A DNA stretch of 64,000 nt from Pseudoalteromonas apostichopi (GCF_030297135.1 NZ_AP028065.1:186001-250000), one strand, 5' to 3'; shown: positions 1-10,103, numbered from the stretch's first letter. The notes: a model not told the origin generated them from the sequence alone. Made by a program: numbers and translations.

Positions 1-1882
1 CATTAAGTGATGAAAAGTCTGCCTGTTCCTCTTCGGCTTCTTGTATATTTGCGGCTTCAAACTCAGACTGCTCAAAAACCTGTGTTGTTTTTAACTCAAA
101 ATAAAAGTGAGAGCCCTGCCCTAAATCACTTTCTACATGCAAAGGAGCATCCATCAAATTTAGTAATTTACTTGATATAGCCAATCCAAGCCCTGTGCCA
201 CCGAAGCGCCGTGTAATTGACGTATCAGCTTGCGAAAACGCTTCAAAAAGCTTGCTGAGATTTTCTTTCGCGATGCCAATTCCCGTATCAACCACAGAGA
301 ATTTGATCTTTAGATCGTCGCTCTGACCTCGATTAATTCTTATATCAAGCGAAACACTTCCTTTTTCGGTAAATTTAATCGCATTCCCTAATAGATTTAT
401 TAGCACTTGTTTTAAACGGGTTTCATCGGCAAAGAAAATACAATCTTGCTGTGCTTCGGCAATAGAGATATTGAAGTTGATATGTTTATTTTGAGCTTGC
501 TCTTTAAATAAGTGCATAAGCTCATCTAACATAGAGTTTAAATGCACTGGTATCGATTCTAGCTCAATCTTAGAAGCTTCAATCTTACTAATATCTAAAA
601 TATCATTGATGATCACTAATAAACCAGACCCTGAGGATTGAATGATATTTAGCATCTTCACTTGCTCAGGTGTTAACGTGGTGCGCCTCAATTGACGTGC
701 CATCCCGAGAATACCATTCATAGGAGTGCGAATTTCATGACTCATATTCGCAAGGAATTCTGATTTTACTTTCGTTGTATGCTCTGCTGTTGTTTTTGCC
801 TCTGTAAGGTCTTGGCTCAATATACGGAATCTATCAGCGGCAGTTGCAAGCACACCAATTTCGTCTTTACGATTTAAATCATAAATAGGAGCAGATAAGT
901 CACCTCCTAAAAAGTGTTGAAAGCTAATCGTTAAACGCTTTATTGAGTGAGTTATTTGTAAGTGGAAAAATGCAGCTAGCCCGATGATATAAATCAGTAT
1001 ACCTATAGAAAGAAAACGAAGTGTTTGATCTGCCTTTATTACTATATCTTGCGCCTCTCTTTTTATTTTTTGTAATCGAGTCAAGGATTGCTCGCGCAAC
1101 TTATCTGCGAGCGTACTGAATTCAATTGCATCTCCAGCCATAACAACATTTACTAAACTCAAGTAATTTCTATTAGCTTGTACTCCCTTGGAAAATACTT
1201 CTTGATACGCTGTAGCCAGTTCACTACTTTTAATATATTTAGTATTTGATAGTCTATTATTTGATAAGATAGTAAGCGCTTTATTAACCGCCGCTCTTTT
1301 TGAGTAATCTTTTTTCGCAAGAAACAATGAGGCATCTCGATGTAACTCATGCCAAACGTTCAGCTGCTCTGAGATAGCTAACTTTTCTTCGCTTGAAGCA
1401 GTGTTTAATTTAAGGGTGTTTAGATAATTAATGGCTTGGAAATAAATATTCGGAAGTTTGTCGTCGGTAAGCTCTTTTTTTATCTCATAACGTTTAGCAA
1501 GCACACTCAAATTATCGCCATACCTGGTTATAAGCTGTGTCATCGAGTCTAGGTAAACTTGGTTTTCAAGTTCGTCACTTTTTAAATCGACACTCTCTAA
1601 GCGTACTTTTATACTTTTAAAGTTTTCTATTATTTTACTGAATACTGTTTTGCTTCCTGAAACCCCATAAACCGAGATATCTCGCTGCATTTCAACAATA
1701 TCCTTGTTGATTCGCAAAATCCCAACTGCATAGTTACTAATACGGCTTATATCGTTAATAGAAGCTTCAATGCTTTGTAGCCGTTTACTCAGAACAATGT
1801 AACTCGCTCCCATTGCAAGTAAAACTAGCGTCAACGCTAATAACACCTTGGCCGCTAATGACCGAGAAATAAATGTCAGCAA
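1..1882 (-). CDS. Hybrid sensor histidine kinase, C-terminus beyond the left edge
   Basis: Membrane sensor kinase expected to autophosphorylate on His and pass phosphate to a receiver. The 627 visible codons show TM1 near residues 8-28, a helical periplasmic domain of about 250 residues, TM2 near 289-306, a HAMP-like linker, a HisKA domain with MSHEIRTPMNG (His382), and an ATPase domain with DTGIGIA and GGTGLGLAIS. The visible part ends in an acidic linker such as usually precedes a receiver, so a hybrid is likely but not seen. I chose a TTG start because an AAGGA lies seven bases before it and no better start fits. It begins 9 bp after the stop of the binding-protein gene, so the two are probably co-translated, as in TorT/TorS-type sensing pairs. 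The ligand is unknown. Confidence 0.85.
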   Translation of the reverse strand, partial: MLTFISRSLAAKVLLALTLVLLAMGASYIVLSKRLQSIEASINDISRISNYAVGILRINKDIVEMQRDISVYGVSGSKTVFSKIIENFKSIKVRLESVDLKSDELENQVYLDSMTQLITRYGDNLSVLAKRYEIKKELTDDKLPNIYFQAINYLNTLKLNTASSEEKLAISEQLNVWHELHRDASLFLAKKDYSKRAAVNKALTILSNNRLSNTKYIKSSELATAYQEVFSKGVQANRNYLSLVNVVMAGDAIEFSTLADKLREQSLTRLQKIKREAQDIVIKADQTLRFLSIGILIYIIGLAAFFHLQITHSIKRLTISFQHFLGGDLSAPIYDLNRKDEIGVLATAADRFRILSQDLTEAKTTAEHTTKVKSEFLANMSHEIRTPMNGILGMARQLRRTTLTPEQVKMLNIIQSSGSGLLVIINDILDISKIEASKIELESIPVHLNSMLDELMHLFKEQAQNKHINFNISIAEAQQDCIFFADETRLKQVLINLLGNAIKFTEKGSVSLDIRINRGQSDDLKIKFSVVDTGIGIAKENLSKLFEAFSQADTSITRRFGGTGLGLAISSKLLNLMDAPLHVESDLGQGSHFYFELKTTQVFEQSEFEAANIQEAEEEQADFSSLN

Positions 1883-1891
1883 AGTATTTCC

Positions 1892-3160
1892 TTATGAATT
1901 TAGTAATTCATACCATTTATCTAAACTGTAATCATAATTAGGCATAACCGTATTCCATACTGCTATGTTCGAAAAGCGCTTAATGTAGCTACCTCCATCA
2001 CGTACCTGACCAGCTTGAACCGAAATTTTTCCGTCTGTTCCTCGTAAATCAGTGGATGCTTCTTGCCCTTCGTACCAATATTGCCATTCAGGCTTTGACA
2101 TCAGTGGCTTGCTGCGCTCAGGGTTAGAAATGTAATACCCTTGCCTTGCGATAAACGCTCCCGGATAGCCCGACAGCCACCAATTCATGTACTCATAGGC
2201 AGCATCTTTAACATACCCTTGGGTATTGGCAGATAAACACATTACCCCATGCCATGCACGATAGCCTTCTTTGGGGGAAGCATAAACAACTGGAATACCT
2301 TGGCCTTTACATGCACTAACACCTGGCGAAAACATGCTTTGAATAGTGACTCGTTTCATTTTCATGAAGTCGACAGATTGCGGCACCGAAGTCCAAAATC
2401 CAGCAAAGTGACCTTCTCGTTTCTTATGTTGCAAGATAGCGAACAACTGATCAATCTCACTAATGCTCATATTTCCCATATCTTTAAACGTCATCAGGCC
2501 TTGCGCTTGGGCAGCCAATGCCGCATCAAAAATACCGATAGTTGGTGCATTTACTAGCGCTACTTTGCCTTTATTCTTTTCGTCGAGTAACCAAGACCAT
2601 GACTCTGTTTCGTATGGGGTACCCTTTTCTATGAACTGTGTGTTGTAACCAAAGGAATCAACGTTATGCACATAAGGCATGAAACTAATTGCATTAGTTG
2701 GTGTAGTTGAAAGCGTGCCATCTGCTTGTACATAAAGCAGTTTATTAGGTGAATCACCAGCACCTAATTTAGCGTCAGGAGCAATTTTTCCTGTTTTAGA
2801 AAGAGGGTTAATTTCATGCCAATACCTTAACCGCTCAGTTTCTATAGGTTGAATAGCGCCAGCTTGCCATAAAATGTTAATTGAATCTGACCATTGCTCG
2901 TATAAATCAAAGCTACTTGGATCTGCAGCCGCTTTTTGCAACACAGCTGCACTGCCCATTGGCGTAAACTCAATATTAATACCCAGCTCAAGCATGGCTT
3001 TTTGCCTAAGTTCTTCTTGTAACGTAACATGGGTGCCCATCACTCTAATAGTAGGAGTGCTTTTAGCGAATACATAGGGGACTTTGAAAGCAAGTGTTGA
3101 TGCAACAGCACCAGCCCCTAACGTTTTAAGAAAATCTCGGCGGTTATCAGAGTGGTCCAT
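1892..3160 (-). CDS. Tat-exported PotD/PotF-like periplasmic binding protein
   Basis: Extracellular solute-binding protein of 422 residues. The N-terminus carries the twin-arginine motif RRDFLK at about residues 8-13, a hydrophobic stretch and an AKS-type cleavage region near 34, so export folded through Tat is expected. The body resembles the type 2 binding fold of polyamine and similar binding proteins, with segments such as GYNTQF and the WWLSGYPG region. No ABC permease or ATPase gene lies nearby. The next gene, 9 bp downstream, is a membrane histidine kinase, and a second kinase gene lies upstream on the same strand. This context suggests a ligand-sensing role (like TorT, LuxP or NspS) rather than uptake. 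Polyamine binding is only a guess from family resemblance. Confidence 0.8.
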   Translation of the reverse strand: MDHSDNRRDFLKTLGAGAVASTLAFKVPYVFAKSTPTIRVMGTHVTLQEELRQKAMLELGINIEFTPMGSAAVLQKAAADPSSFDLYEQWSDSINILWQAGAIQPIETERLRYWHEINPLSKTGKIAPDAKLGAGDSPNKLLYVQADGTLSTTPTNAISFMPYVHNVDSFGYNTQFIEKGTPYETESWSWLLDEKNKGKVALVNAPTIGIFDAALAAQAQGLMTFKDMGNMSISEIDQLFAILQHKKREGHFAGFWTSVPQSVDFMKMKRVTIQSMFSPGVSACKGQGIPVVYASPKEGYRAWHGVMCLSANTQGYVKDAAYEYMNWWLSGYPGAFIARQGYYISNPERSKPLMSKPEWQYWYEGQEASTDLRGTDGKISVQAGQVRDGGSYIKRFSNIAVWNTVMPNYDYSLDKWYELLNS

Positions 3161-3286
3161 TTAGCATTCCCAATATGTTAAGCCCGTTAAAAGTATAGGT
3201 TAAATTTGGAAATTACCTAAAGTAAGTATAAATTTACAATATAGAAAATACCCAATGCAGTTGAATCATAAGCCAACCACAGTTAG

Positions 3287-5311
3287 CTAGATTAAAAAAT
3301 GTTCTTTTGCACTCGCAATTGCTTGTTCAATGGCCGTATTTTTAACTGGCTTAGAAACAAATAAATCCATTCCTGCTTCTTTACAGGCAGCTTTATCATC
3401 CGCAGAGGTATTTGCAGTCAAAGCAATGATAAAAGTTTTATCTGTCGGGCATATTTTTTCATTTCTCAAAACCCGTGTTGCTTCAATACCGTCCATTTCA
3501 GGCATAACACAATCCATAAAAATCAAGTTGTAGTTATTTTGTTTGCACTTATTTACCGCATCAATTCCATCGCAAGCATAATCAGCAGTCAAGCCCAACT
3601 TCTCTAAATGAGCTTTCAACACGAAGCGATTAATTTGGTTGTCATCAACAACTAATATCGATAAAGGCAAGGTTGAAAAGTCGATATCACTGGCATGTAG
3701 CGTATCATGTGATTGTGGCTGCCCAAGCTTTAGAGGTAATTGAATATCAAAGCAACTGCCTTTTTGGTATTCACTACTGACCTTTATCGTGCCACCCATG
3801 TAGTCAATGAGCTCTTTTACAATAGCAAGACCTAGGCCTGTTCCGCCTTTATTACGATCTTTATCTTGCTCTTGGGTAAAAGGCGAAAACAGTGATTTCA
3901 TAAAGGTTTCAGTCATACCAATGCCTGTATCGCTGACTCGCATATTTAAGATCACATCGCCATTTTGCGGTTTAGCCGATACGTTTAGTTTAATAGTACC
4001 TTGCTCAGTAAACTTTAATGCATTGCTAAGTAAGTTAGACAAAATTTGAGTGATACGAGTATTATCGCAATAAGTCCAACATTCATCACTAATATCAATA
4101 TCGACCTCAAAATTAAGATTCTTTTCTTGATATAAAGGTAAATATAACGACGCTAAATCAACAAAAATTGTTTTTAATAAAAAGTGACTAGGCTCTAATT
4201 TGAGTTCACCATGATTTATCTTAGAAAAGTCGAGTACTTCGTTAATGATGTTTAACAAAATATCAGCACTTCGCAGTGCAACTTTGAGTTTTTCTTCACG
4301 TTTTTGCTCTGACTTTTCATATAGAAGTGTCGTAAGCATGCCTACAATACCATTGAGCGGCGTGCGCAATTCATGACTAATTTTGGCCAGCAAGATGCTG
4401 CGCTCTTCAAGTGTTCGCAGTGCATCAGCTTTTTGCTTTTTGAGCTCTTCTCGCAGCAATACTTCTTTAGTAATATCCTGAAACGTCCCGATTAATCGAA
4501 CGCACTGGTTGTTCTCAAATTCTGCTTCACCATAGGTTGACACCCAAACAATATTACCTTTAGCCGTAACCAATTCAATTTCAAGATTCCAATCCTTTCC
4601 TAGCTCAACCGCTTCTTTAACAACTTGTTGTATTGCATTACGACTTTCGCCTTCTTTATAAAACTTAATAGCAGTTTCGAGGTTAGGTGCATAATCAGCA
4701 GGAACCTCATGGATGGCTTTAGTTTGTTTACTCCAGTACAGCTTATTTTCTAGCAGGTCGAACTCCCAAGAACCAATACGAGCAACTTCTTCAACTTGCG
4801 CTAACATATAGTTCTTTTTTAATAACCGTTCAGACGATGCATTACGTGCCAGTTCATTGCCTAGCCACTGAGCAAATAGCTCAACATAATCATGTGATTC
4901 TTCATTGAACGGTTTTGATACATTAGGTGCTGAGAAATTAACGGTACCAAATACTTTTTTGCCAACAAAAATAGGGGCGCCAATGTATGATTCGAGTTGA
5001 AAATTGACATAACAAGGGTGCTCTGCAATAGGGCTTTTTGAAGCGTGATGAAATGAGAGCGCCTTATTGGCTTCAAGGGTATGAGCACAATAAGTTCCCG
5101 AGACATCAAATTGCGTACCAACAGCAATCGCATTATCAGGAGTAACAGCATGAATGACCGTATAAACCTGACCATCTACCCGACTCACAATAGCAAACTC
5201 AAGATTAAAAACGTCTAAACCAAACTTTAACAGCTTGGTTACTTTGTTTGAAAAATCAATTTCTTGGTTGGATACTATATCGTGAAATTGGCGCAGAAAG
5301 TTCACAGTCAC
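3287..5311 (-). CDS. Cytoplasmic GAF-PAS hybrid histidine kinase
   Basis: 674-residue hybrid kinase without membrane segments. Domains in order: GAF at about 1-155, PAS/PAC at about 175-285, HisKA with ISHELRTPLNG (phospho-accepting His313), ATPase with DTGIGMT near 461 and GGTGLGLAIV near 489-498, and a C-terminal receiver starting at ILVVDD with phospho-acceptor Asp600 in FMDCVMPEMDG. There is no Hpt domain, so phosphate must go to a separate phosphotransfer protein. The gene ends 126 bp before the binding-protein gene, on the same strand. That gap is large enough for its own promoter, so membership of one signalling unit is inferred. The signal sensed by GAF or PAS is not evident. Confidence 0.92.
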   Translation of the reverse strand: MTVNFLRQFHDIVSNQEIDFSNKVTKLLKFGLDVFNLEFAIVSRVDGQVYTVIHAVTPDNAIAVGTQFDVSGTYCAHTLEANKALSFHHASKSPIAEHPCYVNFQLESYIGAPIFVGKKVFGTVNFSAPNVSKPFNEESHDYVELFAQWLGNELARNASSERLLKKNYMLAQVEEVARIGSWEFDLLENKLYWSKQTKAIHEVPADYAPNLETAIKFYKEGESRNAIQQVVKEAVELGKDWNLEIELVTAKGNIVWVSTYGEAEFENNQCVRLIGTFQDITKEVLLREELKKQKADALRTLEERSILLAKISHELRTPLNGIVGMLTTLLYEKSEQKREEKLKVALRSADILLNIINEVLDFSKINHGELKLEPSHFLLKTIFVDLASLYLPLYQEKNLNFEVDIDISDECWTYCDNTRITQILSNLLSNALKFTEQGTIKLNVSAKPQNGDVILNMRVSDTGIGMTETFMKSLFSPFTQEQDKDRNKGGTGLGLAIVKELIDYMGGTIKVSSEYQKGSCFDIQLPLKLGQPQSHDTLHASDIDFSTLPLSILVVDDNQINRFVLKAHLEKLGLTADYACDGIDAVNKCKQNNYNLIFMDCVMPEMDGIEATRVLRNEKICPTDKTFIIALTANTSADDKAACKEAGMDLFVSKPVKNTAIEQAIASAKEHFLI

Positions 5312-5518
5312 TCCTTGTTACTTAAAACTACATATTGTCAAAACAGCATATCAATAATTTATTGAGTGTTCACTTAAAAAGAGGTAAACAGCCTAAACTT
5401 GCCAAATACGTTATAAAATATCATTAAAATGACTTTTTTTATTGATAAACTGGTAAAACTCTATGCTTAGTCAATACTTTATTATTAAAGTTAGTAATTG
5501 TAGGCACTTACCATTTCA

Positions 5519-6817
5519 ATGTCACTTAGAGCCAAATTCACCCTTTTACTGTCCACTGTTTTATTAGTGATAGTAGCTAATACCTTTATCATCTATTTAT
5601 TAGATAAAGAGGGTCAGGCTAAGCTTGAAACAGTGATCCGCACTCATGATGTACTTGATGAGTCAGAAAAGCTTTACAAGCAACTCATAAACGCTGAAAC
5701 AGGTCAACGAGGCTATTTATTAACACAAGACATCAGTTATTTAACGCCCTATTACTCTGCTCTTGATCAAGTAAAAGAACATTTTCTAAACATCAATAAG
5801 CTAACCATAAACAACCCAGAGCAAAAGAATACACTTGCATTAATTGATGAACTAATAAGTAAAAAGCTAGCTGAGTTGGCATTAACCGTTGAACTTGTTT
5901 TGCAGGGCACACCCTCTGCGCTTGAGAGAGCAAAAGTCGTTGTGTTAACTAATAAAGGTAAGCAGTTTATGGATCAAATCCGCACGCAGATTGAACTATT
6001 TCAAGATACGGCACGAGCAAAACTAGAACAACAAGATGCTGAATACCAAGAATCCAAAATTTTTATTACGCGTTTCGTCACTATGCAAATTCCACTAGCC
6101 ATTATCTTATTATTGTTTTGCGCCTTTTATATAAATTCTAAGCTTTTAAAACCCCTCAAACTATTAATACACATTACCAAACAGGTTGAAAAAGGCGAAA
6201 AGCCGAAAGCTTTAACAATTGATATCCACGATGATATAGGCTACTTGATAAAACGCTTTGTACGCATGAGTGACATTGTTTATGAACGAACGAGAAAATT
6301 AAACTTTCAGGCAAGTCACGATCACCTAACAGGAGTTTTAAACCGTACAGAATTAAAACCAGCATTAAAGCATGCTATCCATCTTTGCTCCGAAAAAAAT
6401 AAGCTTGCGGTTATATTCATTGATATAAATAAGTTTAAACAACTTAATGATGAATATGGTCATCTAATCGGTGATCAAATACTAATAGAAACCGCAAAAC
6501 GCATTACTTCATCTGTTAGAGCCGATGATGATGTATATCGCTATGGAGGAGATGAATTTGTTATTGTTACGCATAATATAGCCAAAAGCAGATTTATTGA
6601 TGCAATGATTGATCATCTATTGGAGTGCTTCAATCATCCTTTTATGCTGGAACAACACACAATAAATATTTCAATTAGTATTGGAGTAGCCTTAGCCCCA
6701 GATCACAGTACAGAGTATAAGCAACTACTCGAACTCGCTGACCTGGCGATGTACAAATCTAAAAGACACCCTAAAAAGAGTTATCACATTTATCAAGAAG
6801 GTGAAAAAAAAGAGTAA
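5519..6817 (+). CDS. CHASE3-HAMP-GGDEF diguanylate cyclase
   Basis: Membrane diguanylate cyclase (2 GTP to c-di-GMP), 432 residues. TM1 is at about 8-27. A periplasmic CHASE3-like helical domain carries the typical TGQRGYLLT segment at 61-69. TM2 is at about 187-205, followed by a HAMP-like linker and a GGDEF domain with an intact GGDEF at 343-347. The inhibitory site RxxD is also present (Arg334, Asp337, five residues before GGDEF), so product feedback is expected. The gene is divergent from the hybrid kinase across 207 bp. No strong ribosome binding site is visible; the ATG was kept because TM1 follows immediately. Confidence 0.92.
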   Translation: MSLRAKFTLLLSTVLLVIVANTFIIYLLDKEGQAKLETVIRTHDVLDESEKLYKQLINAETGQRGYLLTQDISYLTPYYSALDQVKEHFLNINKLTINNPEQKNTLALIDELISKKLAELALTVELVLQGTPSALERAKVVVLTNKGKQFMDQIRTQIELFQDTARAKLEQQDAEYQESKIFITRFVTMQIPLAIILLLFCAFYINSKLLKPLKLLIHITKQVEKGEKPKALTIDIHDDIGYLIKRFVRMSDIVYERTRKLNFQASHDHLTGVLNRTELKPALKHAIHLCSEKNKLAVIFIDINKFKQLNDEYGHLIGDQILIETAKRITSSVRADDDVYRYGGDEFVIVTHNIAKSRFIDAMIDHLLECFNHPFMLEQHTINISISIGVALAPDHSTEYKQLLELADLAMYKSKRHPKKSYHIYQEGEKKE

Positions 6818-6905
6818 TCTAAATTACTGCTTTATCCGTATAAATTTGCAAAAACACTCATCAGAATGTATAAAAAATACACAGCACTTTCATTAAGGTA
6901 GCACA

Positions 6906-7799
6906 ATGCATATTTTTTTAACCGGTGGAACAGGCCTTATTGGTAGACATTTGTGCCCTTTCTTATTAAACCATCATAAAGTCACTGTACTTACTCGCAA
7001 CCCAATTCAAGCAGCCGTAATCCTGACTCATCAAGTGCATACTGTGAAGTCACTAGATGAAGTTAATTTTGAAGAAATTGATGCCATCATCAACTTAGCT
7101 GGTGAACCTATCGTTAATAAACGTTGGAGCGAGTCTCAAAAGCAAACTTTACTTAATAGTCGAATTAATCTTACTTTACAGATCTCTAAAGCAATTAGCC
7201 GATGTGAATCTCCACCCCATACATTTATTTCAGGCAGTGCTATTGGTTTTTATGGACGACAAGATAATCAGCCGATTGATGAGAGCTTCAATGATATTTA
7301 CCCTGAATTTAGTCACGTTCTTTGTCGAGACTGGGAGCATGCAGCTACGAAAGCACATTCTGATAAAACCCGGGTGTGCTTACTTCGTACTGGTATCGTG
7401 TTAGCTAAGCAAGGTGGTGCACTTGGTAAAATGCTTCCTGCCTTTAAGTTTGGCTTAGGTGGGCCATTAGGCCATGGAAAGCAAGGAATGTCATGGATTC
7501 ATATTGATGACATGATCCAACTAATCCTTTTTGTTCTCTCACATCAAAATATCCATGGGCCAATAAACGCGACTGCACCTAACCCTGTTGATAATAATGA
7601 ATTTAGCCAGACATTAGCTAATGTCATTTCGCGTCCGGCTATGTTGCGTATGCCTAGTTGGGTGTTAAAAATGATGATGGGTGAAATGTCTGACCTACTG
7701 CTTTACGGTCAATTTGTGCTCCCTAATAAGCTACTAAGCCATAATTATCGATTCCACTACCCGACATTAAAGCCAGCATTAGAAAGTCTAAAAATATAA
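6906..7799 (+). CDS. yfcH: YfcH/TIGR01777-family NAD(P)-binding epimerase-like protein
   Basis: 297-residue extended short-chain dehydrogenase. The Rossmann motif GGTGLIGRHL at residues 7-16 binds the dinucleotide. The segments INLAGEPI, SGSAIGFYG and MSWIHIDDM are typical of the TIGR01777 (YfcH, SDR39U1) family, whose substrate is unknown. An AAGG precedes the ATG. It sits between two diguanylate cyclase genes, about 80 bp from each, and nothing suggests a functional link with them. Length matches the family. Confidence 0.88.
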   Translation: MHIFLTGGTGLIGRHLCPFLLNHHKVTVLTRNPIQAAVILTHQVHTVKSLDEVNFEEIDAIINLAGEPIVNKRWSESQKQTLLNSRINLTLQISKAISRCESPPHTFISGSAIGFYGRQDNQPIDESFNDIYPEFSHVLCRDWEHAATKAHSDKTRVCLLRTGIVLAKQGGALGKMLPAFKFGLGGPLGHGKQGMSWIHIDDMIQLILFVLSHQNIHGPINATAPNPVDNNEFSQTLANVISRPAMLRMPSWVLKMMMGEMSDLLLYGQFVLPNKLLSHNYRFHYPTLKPALESLKI

Positions 7800-7880
7800 T
7801 TACTATGTCTAGGTTGATTAGGAGTAACTAATACATAATAATTAACCTGATATTAGTCGAGTGATTATTCAGGGAAAATC

Positions 7881-9023
7881 ATGATGCAATTACCCACCAT
7901 AATCAGCATTTCAATTTTATTGAATGTGATTATTGGGGCTTTCTTACTGTCTTTATACTTTCTAAGGCAACAATCAAGCTATTTATATTGGGGAAGCTCG
8001 TGTCTAATTTTTGTATGCGCACAAATTACAGCCTCTCTACGAGCTATTATTGACTTTCCTTTAATTACGCACTATCTGGCCGATTTACTAATTATTGCAG
8101 CACCATTATCAGCAATATTAGGAATTCATGCTTATTGCCAGTCTGACAAAAAATACCAAAGTGCATGTGCATTCGTGCTAGTTTCATCTTCTGCCATATT
8201 ACTTCCTCTTTATAATCTGCCAATAAGTCAGTTGCTCACAACGGCCATCATTGCCGTATGCTTTGGTTATGCTGCTTTCGCGCTTAAAGGGCTACATGTG
8301 AAGCGCATTATGCATTTAGCATTACTCAAGGTATGCTTTGTAATTCATTCTTTAATCATGGCTATACAGTTTTTGCTGCTACTTTCTGATTATCTAGGTT
8401 TGTTAAACATAGACTTAAACCAAATAATAGCTGTTATTCTGATAAGTCATATCATTATCACTACCCTAACAGCCATGATTTGGCCACTAATAATGTTTCT
8501 AGAATCTGAGCAAACATTGAGTGACCTTGCTAATCGCGATCCATTAACTGATTTATTAAACCGCCGGTCATTTATAACTATTAGTAACAATTATTTAGAA
8601 AAAGCAAATAGCAGCCTTACAGAACTCTGTGCTTTGATGATTGATATCGACTTCTTTAAAAGAGTAAATGACCTACATGGTCACGAAACAGGTGATGAAG
8701 CACTCAAATGGGTTGCGAACAAGATTAAAAGCCAGCTTCGTGAACACGACTTAGTTGCTAGAATAGGTGGTGAAGAGTTTGCAGTAATACTACCCAATAC
8801 CAGTCAAGTTAAGGGTGAAATTCTATCTGAAAGAATTCGCTTAGCCATCCACAACGATAGCTTTCACCATAACAACCAAGAAATTAATCTGTCTATTAGC
8901 ATTGGTATAATCACCCACAAGTCGGGTACTAATAATGTAAATGAACTACTTGCAAAGGCCGATAAAGGTTTATACAAAGCTAAATTAAATGGCCGAAACC
9001 AAGTTGTGACAATGGCATTTTAA
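7881..9023 (+). CDS. Integral-membrane GGDEF diguanylate cyclase
   Basis: 380-residue c-di-GMP synthase. The first 210 residues form about six or seven hydrophobic segments, a membrane sensor of MASE type that I cannot assign further. The GGDEF domain follows with an intact GGEEF at 296-300 and an RxxD inhibitory site (REHD) five residues earlier. An AGGGA lies upstream of a double ATG; the first is used here. Its stop overlaps the stop of the convergent LysR gene by 4 bp. Catalytic residues look complete, so activity is expected; the input is unknown. Confidence 0.9.
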   Translation: MMQLPTIISISILLNVIIGAFLLSLYFLRQQSSYLYWGSSCLIFVCAQITASLRAIIDFPLITHYLADLLIIAAPLSAILGIHAYCQSDKKYQSACAFVLVSSSAILLPLYNLPISQLLTTAIIAVCFGYAAFALKGLHVKRIMHLALLKVCFVIHSLIMAIQFLLLLSDYLGLLNIDLNQIIAVILISHIIITTLTAMIWPLIMFLESEQTLSDLANRDPLTDLLNRRSFITISNNYLEKANSSLTELCALMIDIDFFKRVNDLHGHETGDEALKWVANKIKSQLREHDLVARIGGEEFAVILPNTSQVKGEILSERIRLAIHNDSFHHNNQEINLSISIGIITHKSGTNNVNELLAKADKGLYKAKLNGRNQVVTMAF

Positions 9024-9994
9024 TGGTGCCTTTTTTCTAGCTGAACATTAATGCTCGCATTTAGCTGACTCAGCTCATTATTTACCCACTCTTTGTCTAA
9101 GCATTGCTCTAAATTTAACTCGGCAAATTTTAAAAAATTTCGCGCAGCATGCGACAAATGGCGATCGGTTCGCACCACAAAATACCAATGACTCGCTAAG
9201 TTCACATCTTGCACATTTAGCATACAAAAGCTGCTATCGTGTGGTGGTAAGACATGACGAGACACGACTCCCAGACCCATGCCAGAGCCGACAGCAACAC
9301 GAATAGCTTCATTACTTGCCATTTGCACTGTATTACTTAATACAACCCCCCGACTTTGTAGCTCGCTTTCAAACAGCATTCGCGTGGCAGAGCCCTGCTC
9401 TCGAAGTAAAAATCGTTCTGAGATTAAATCGTGCAATGTAACGTTGTTTTTACTTACAAGCGGGTGATTAGTTGGCGCAATAAATACCAATGGATTTTGT
9501 AAAAACCGGCCAGCCTTGGCGTGCTCTAATGAGGGGGGATGACTAAATACATAGATATCATCTTCGCCTCTTTCAAATCGAGCAAGCACCTCAGCACGAT
9601 TACCAATTTCAAGCGGCAGCTCAACATGAGGGTGTAAGTTACTATAAGGACCTAATAATTTCGGCAAAATATATTGTGCAGTATTCACAATTGCAATTTT
9701 ACAGCGACCGCGCTCACCACCTCTGAGCTCAGCTAAGTAATCTTGATAATCATCAAAATGACCAAACACCTGCTGACAAGTTTGAAATAACGCGAAGCCA
9801 GCTTCAGTAACATGAAGACGCTGCTGGTTAACCATCACTAAAGGTTCATTAACGGTTTCTTGTAGGCGCTTAATTTGTTGCGATACAGTCGGTTGAGTTA
9901 AATGTAATTGCCTTGCTGTCTCACTAATTGAGCGTGTTTTTACTACGCACATAAACACTTCAAGTAAACGAAAAGAAATATGTCTCAAGTCCAT
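9020..9994 (-). CDS. LysR-family regulator of the divergent bicarbonate permease gene
   Basis: LysR-type transcription factor of about 324 residues. An N-terminal winged helix-turn-helix (LLEVFMCVVKTRSISETARQ onward, then LTQPTVSQQIKRL) is followed by a two-lobed effector domain. I prefer the ATG at 9994 over the TTG two codons upstream because AGGTG is seven bases before it. The gene is divergent from the sbtA-like permease gene, with a perfect 20-bp palindrome in the 100-bp gap, so it probably controls that permease and itself. By analogy with CbbR/CcmR/CysB-type LysR proteins the effector could report carbon status; this is inference. Confidence 0.88.
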   Translation of the reverse strand: MDLRHISFRLLEVFMCVVKTRSISETARQLHLTQPTVSQQIKRLQETVNEPLVMVNQQRLHVTEAGFALFQTCQQVFGHFDDYQDYLAELRGGERGRCKIAIVNTAQYILPKLLGPYSNLHPHVELPLEIGNRAEVLARFERGEDDIYVFSHPPSLEHAKAGRFLQNPLVFIAPTNHPLVSKNNVTLHDLISERFLLREQGSATRMLFESELQSRGVVLSNTVQMASNEAIRVAVGSGMGLGVVSRHVLPPHDSSFCMLNVQDVNLASHWYFVVRTDRHLSHAARNFLKFAELNLEQCLDKEWVNNELSQLNASINVQLEKRHH

Positions 9995-10004
9995 TAACAA
10001 ACAC

Positions 10005-10024
10005 CTATAGATAATTATCTATAG
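10005..10024. promoter_or_regulatory. Perfect 20-bp palindrome, candidate LysR operator
   Basis: CTATAGATAATTATCTATAG reads the same on both strands and contains the T-N11-A arrangement typical of LysR recognition sites. It starts 10 bp from the lysR ATG and about 80 bp before the permease start, between the divergent genes. Seen directly; binding is inferred. Confidence 0.65.
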
Positions 10025-10103
10025 AATATTATCATTTATTTAATTATTTACTATGTGAATTTTTAATTAGAATAGCGTCGCTTTTAACCTAGAGGAGAAC
10101 AAA

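Noticed and set aside
1159..1350. 63-codon minus-strand frame
   Set aside because: It lies inside the sensor kinase coding frame, which continues uninterrupted across it; AT-rich shadow frame.
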